A stretch of DNA of 64,000 nucleotides from contig OZ241900.1 in the NCBI GenBank assembly GCA_965203615.1, positions 62,001 to 126,000 on the forward strand, written 5' to 3'. Below are positions 61,306-64,000 of this stretch, in pieces. This DNA comes from VXNE01 sp965203615. Its GTDB lineage: Bacteria > Pseudomonadota > Gammaproteobacteria > Pseudomonadales > Azotimanducaceae. Under the pieces are notes generated by a model. The model saw only the letters and a program-made list of their open reading frames with translations. It did not search any database and was not told the DNA's origin. The number at the start of each line of letters is the position of its first letter. The first letter of the stretch is position 1. The position numbers and the translations under genes were made by a program.

Positions 61306-62040
61306 GTGTCGTTCCTACTGTTCACGCTATATGCGCCAATGGCGTCTTTCGGCGAAATCGCCGTGGGCGAGCGACGCATGAGCTGGGCGCGTCCAGGGCG
61401 TTCAGCCGTGTTGGGACTCGTGGCCGCAGCCATGGGAATCGACCGTAGCGACGAAGGGGCTCACCGCTCGCTCGAAACGACCCTGCACTACGCGGTGCGC
61501 ACCGATGCAACCGGCCTGCCGCTTGTCGACTATCACACCGCGCAAACGCCGAGACGGCGAAGAGGGCAGAGTTTCGCAACCCGAAAGGAAGAACTGTCGG
61601 CAGATAACCCACACACGGTACTTTCCATTCGCGAGTGGCGCACGGACTCGTACTTCACTGCTGCCATATGGGCGCGTAAGGGCTGTCAGGTCGATCTCGA
61701 TAACATGGCTCGCGCGATGCGACACCCGCATTTCGTTCTCTATGTCGGCCGCAAGTCGGCCCCCTTGGGACTGCCGATGAATCCAACCATCGTCGAAGCG
61801 GACACCTTCCTCGCCGCCCTAGATGGCCATGTGCGATCAGAACCCGAACTCCATGTACTACAGCGGATTCGATCATCGGATGGCAGATCCCGAGTGATCG
61901 CATGCGATCTCGATGCGCCGGGGATTCCTCACGACTTTCGAAGAGAACGTCGACGCGATGGTGTATTGAGCCGCGCGCGGTGGCAGTTCAATGATCGTGA
62001 GGAGGCAGTATTCTCGTGGGTCGATGGCGGTGCCGGATGA
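61306..62040 (+). CDS. casD: Cas5e (CasD), crRNA 5'-handle binding subunit
   Basis: 244 residues from GTG 61306, three bases after cas7e. RAMP fold with LLFTLYAPMASFGEIAVGERR and PGRSAVLGLVAAAMGIDR at the N-terminus; VDYHTAQTPRRRRGQSFATRKEEL and SIREWRTDSYFTAAIW follow; glycine-rich segment GRKSAPLGLPMNP. Stop overlaps the cas6e start (ATGA). Confidence 0.93.
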   Translation: MSFLLFTLYAPMASFGEIAVGERRMSWARPGRSAVLGLVAAAMGIDRSDEGAHRSLETTLHYAVRTDATGLPLVDYHTAQTPRRRRGQSFATRKEELSADNPHTVLSIREWRTDSYFTAAIWARKGCQVDLDNMARAMRHPHFVLYVGRKSAPLGLPMNPTIVEADTFLAALDGHVRSEPELHVLQRIRSSDGRSRVIACDLDAPGIPHDFRRERRRDGVLSRARWQFNDREEAVFSWVDGGAG

Positions 62041-62729
62041 ACCAGGTCTATTTCTCCCGCGTAGAGCTGAAGCCGGACATCACGGTCAGGACATTGGCGC
62101 CCCTGCTTCTTGGGCGAAGTGACAGCACGCATCCAGGACACCACCTTATGTGGTCTCTATTCGCCGCTGAGCCGGACCGAAGGCGCGACTTCCTCTGGCG
62201 AGAGATAGAGAGCGGCGTGTTCTTCGTCCTCTCACCACGTCCGCCGGAAGACCGACACGGGTTATTCGACGTATCGCCCCCCAAGATTTTCGACCCGCAA
62301 CTTGGCGAGGGCGACACACTACAGTTTTCCCTTCGCGCCAACCCCGTGGTCAGGAAAAGGGGCCAAACCGGGGCAAGGTCGAGGAAACACGACGTTGTCA
62401 TGGATGCGCTGCACGGCGTGGGCACGAACCAGCGAGCTGCCAGCCGCCTCTCGGCGGTGCAGGACCGCGGTTTCGCCTGGCTCCGTCGGCAGGGCGACAG
62501 AACAGGCTTCTCGGTCGCGCCATCAACCGTACGCGTAGATGGATACGAGCAACATCGCGTTGCCAGGAAAGGCGCACGCACCATGTCGTTCTCCACGCTC
62601 GACTTCGAGGGGTTCCTAACCGTGGTCACGCCCGACTCGTTCATCAAAGCGGTAGCCGGGGGGTTCGGTTCCGCAAAAGCATACGGGTGTGGGCTAATGC
62701 TGATCCGGCGGGCTAACCGGACCGCATGA
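62037..62729 (+). CDS. casE: Cas6e (CasE), pre-crRNA endoribonuclease
   Basis: Cuts the repeat hairpin and stays bound to the crRNA 3' handle. 230 residues from ATG 62037. MNQVYFSRVELKP start, catalytic-region histidines in HPGHHLMWSLFAAEPDRRRDFLWR, LRANPVVRKRG, and the C-terminal glycine-rich loop AVAGGFGSAKAYGCGLMLI. Intact. A 42-base gap separates it from cas1. Confidence 0.94.
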   Translation: MNQVYFSRVELKPDITVRTLAPLLLGRSDSTHPGHHLMWSLFAAEPDRRRDFLWREIESGVFFVLSPRPPEDRHGLFDVSPPKIFDPQLGEGDTLQFSLRANPVVRKRGQTGARSRKHDVVMDALHGVGTNQRAASRLSAVQDRGFAWLRRQGDRTGFSVAPSTVRVDGYEQHRVARKGARTMSFSTLDFEGFLTVVTPDSFIKAVAGGFGSAKAYGCGLMLIRRANRTA

Positions 62730-62771
62730 GCCGACACGACCTCCCTCATTTGAAAATGGGATAAGGCGAGA

Positions 62772-63716
62772 TTGCGTTCCCCAACAGGCATTCCGCCACC
62801 TCGGCCCATACCGATCAAGGATCGCGCCTCGATCCTCTTCGTGGAGCGCGGAAGATTGGATGTTCTGGACGGCGCGTTCGTCGTCGTGGACAAAAACGGC
62901 GTTCGCACGCACATCCCCGTTGGCGGGCTTGCTTGCCTGATGCTGGAACCTGGTGCACGGATTTCCCATGCCGCGGCAGCGCTCGCTGGTCGCGTCGGTT
63001 GTCTTTTGGTATGGGTAGGTGAAGCAGGCGTCAGGCTGTATTCGGCGGGCCAACCCGGGGGTGCCCGCACCGACCGTCTGCTGCATCAGGCCAGACTTGC
63101 GCTGGATCCCGACGCACGCCTCAGGGTTGTGCGCAAGATGTACGAGATGCGCTTCGGCGAACCGGCCCCTCAGAGGCGTTCGGTGGATCAACTGCGCGGG
63201 ATCGAAGGCGCGCGCGTGAAGCGCCTCTATCAGCTATTTGCGCAGCAAAACGGCGTCAGTTGGAAACGCCGCCGGTATGATCCCGGCAATTGGCAAGCTG
63301 CCGACTTGCCCAACCGCTGCCTCAGCCAAGCCACCGCCTGCCTGTACGGTCTTTCCGAAGCTGCGGTTCTCGCGGCGGGGTATGCACCGGCGATCGGGTT
63401 TCTGCACACGGGCAAGCCACAATCGTTCGTTTACGACGTTGCTGATGTATACAAGTTTGAAACCGTGGTCCCGATTGCCATGCGAGTCGCTGGAGCGGCG
63501 CAACGCGGGCGGCAGCCTGCCGTTTCAGATCCTGTCCGCGAAGTGAGGCGCGGATGTCGCGATGCGTTCCGAAAGACAGGTGTTCTTCAGCGCCTGATTC
63601 CGGGCATCGAGGAGATGCTTGCCGCTGGCGGCATCGATCCACCCAAACCGCACGAAGAAGCTCAGCCAATCGCCATTCCGGAAGAGCCAAGCGGTGATGT
63701 TGGTCATCGCGGTTAA
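62772..63716 (+). CDS. cas1: Cas1e, spacer integrase
   Basis: Catalytic subunit of the Cas1-Cas2 integrase. 314 residues from TTG 62772 with AAGGCGAG just upstream. PIPIKDRASILFVERGRLDVLDGAF start; metal ligands Glu145 (RGIEGARVK), His212 (GFLHTGKPQSFVYD) and Asp225 (VADVYK), matching Glu141, His208 and Asp221 of E. coli Cas1 in spacing. C-terminal tail is slightly longer than usual. Overlaps cas2 by 20 bases. Confidence 0.95.
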   Translation: MRSPTGIPPPRPIPIKDRASILFVERGRLDVLDGAFVVVDKNGVRTHIPVGGLACLMLEPGARISHAAAALAGRVGCLLVWVGEAGVRLYSAGQPGGARTDRLLHQARLALDPDARLRVVRKMYEMRFGEPAPQRRSVDQLRGIEGARVKRLYQLFAQQNGVSWKRRRYDPGNWQAADLPNRCLSQATACLYGLSEAAVLAAGYAPAIGFLHTGKPQSFVYDVADVYKFETVVPIAMRVAGAAQRGRQPAVSDPVREVRRGCRDAFRKTGVLQRLIPGIEEMLAAGGIDPPKPHEEAQPIAIPEEPSGDVGHRG

Positions 63717-63987
63717 CAACGCGCCTCCGCGACTGCGAGGCAGATTAGCGGTTTGGCTGTTGGAAATCCGCGCCGGTATTTATGTGGGCAATTATTCCCG
63801 CCGCACTCGCGAGATGATCTGGAGTCAGGTGAAGGAAGAGATCGAAGACGGCGATGCGATCATCGCGTGGGCCGTACCCACCGACGGGGGATACGACTTT
63901 GATACCTGCGGCGCGAACCGTCGAATGCCCACCGATTTGGACGGGCTCAAGCTCGTGAGCTTCTACCCGCAACAGTCAGATCTATGA
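63697..63987 (+). CDS. cas2: Cas2e, adaptation complex subunit
   Basis: 96 residues from ATG 63697 inside the end of cas1. MLVIAVNNAPPRLRGRLAVWLLEIRAG start and GIYVGNYSRRTREMIW are characteristic of type I-E Cas2; FDTCGANRRMP near the end. The stop is 13 bases from the window edge, so the CRISPR array normally found downstream is outside. Confidence 0.95.
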   Translation: MLVIAVNNAPPRLRGRLAVWLLEIRAGIYVGNYSRRTREMIWSQVKEEIEDGDAIIAWAVPTDGGYDFDTCGANRRMPTDLDGLKLVSFYPQQSDL

Positions 63988-64000
63988 GTGCTGCACAGTT

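Overview
The window is about 64 kb of GC-rich, gene-dense DNA from a free-standing stretch of a gammaproteobacterial chromosome; the lineage below class level cannot be fixed from sequence reading alone. Evidence: the block ppiD-hupB-lon-clpX-clpP-tig followed by a tRNA cluster and folD, the block leuC-leuD-leuB-asd-fimV-truA-trpF-trpB-trpA-folC-SPOR-cvpA-purF, and a yafS-like gene-rnhA-dnaQ next to a lytic transglycosylase are all gammaproteobacterial gene orders, and lpxH implies a lipid A outer membrane.

Layout. 1-5.2 kb: AddB-like and AddA-like nuclease/helicase pair. 5.25-6.6 kb: a class I DAHP synthase gene behind a TrpR-operator-like palindrome, an aromatic-rich leader ORF and an attenuator-type terminator. 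6.7-13.4 kb: nfuA, metH, sulfite reductase and its DUF934 partner. 13.4-20 kb: cation/proton antiporter, acuI-like reductase, sohB, SCP2 protein, nudC, parvulin and HupE/UreJ proteins. 20-25 kb: dnaQ, rnhA, methyltransferase, lytic transglycosylase, ppiD. 25-31.4 kb: hupB, lon, clpX, clpP, tig (protein folding and quality control). 31.5-32.1 kb: tRNA-Pro, -Arg, -His with a good stable-RNA promoter. 32.2-35 kb: folD, lpxH, miaE, DUF1289. 35-47.7 kb: one long leftward run for purine, folate, tryptophan, aspartate-family and leucine synthesis. 47.8-49.3 kb: divergent hydrolase and DUF3565-DUF1971 fusion.

49.4-64 kb is the accessory-looking end. A bacterial Pnkp-Hen1 RNA repair pair (end healing, ligation and 3'-terminal 2'-O-methylation) is followed within about 140 bases by a complete type I-E cas operon: cas3, cse1 (cas8e), cse2, cas7e, cas5e, cas6e, cas1, cas2. 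cas3 is split by an IS481/IS1202-like insertion sequence exactly inside the helicase Walker A motif, flanked by a 10-base near-perfect target duplication; both halves remain in frame, so the insertion looks recent. The Cascade and adaptation genes appear intact. The CRISPR array is not in the window; it is expected beyond base 64000.

A dispersed intergenic repeat family (at least five partial or complete copies, two modules rich in palindromes) runs through the first half of the window. One copy lies in frame inside the AddA-like helicase gene, another supplies the stop codon of hupB, and others sit before lon, before the SCP2 gene and before folD, where they create false N-terminal extensions of the reading frames.
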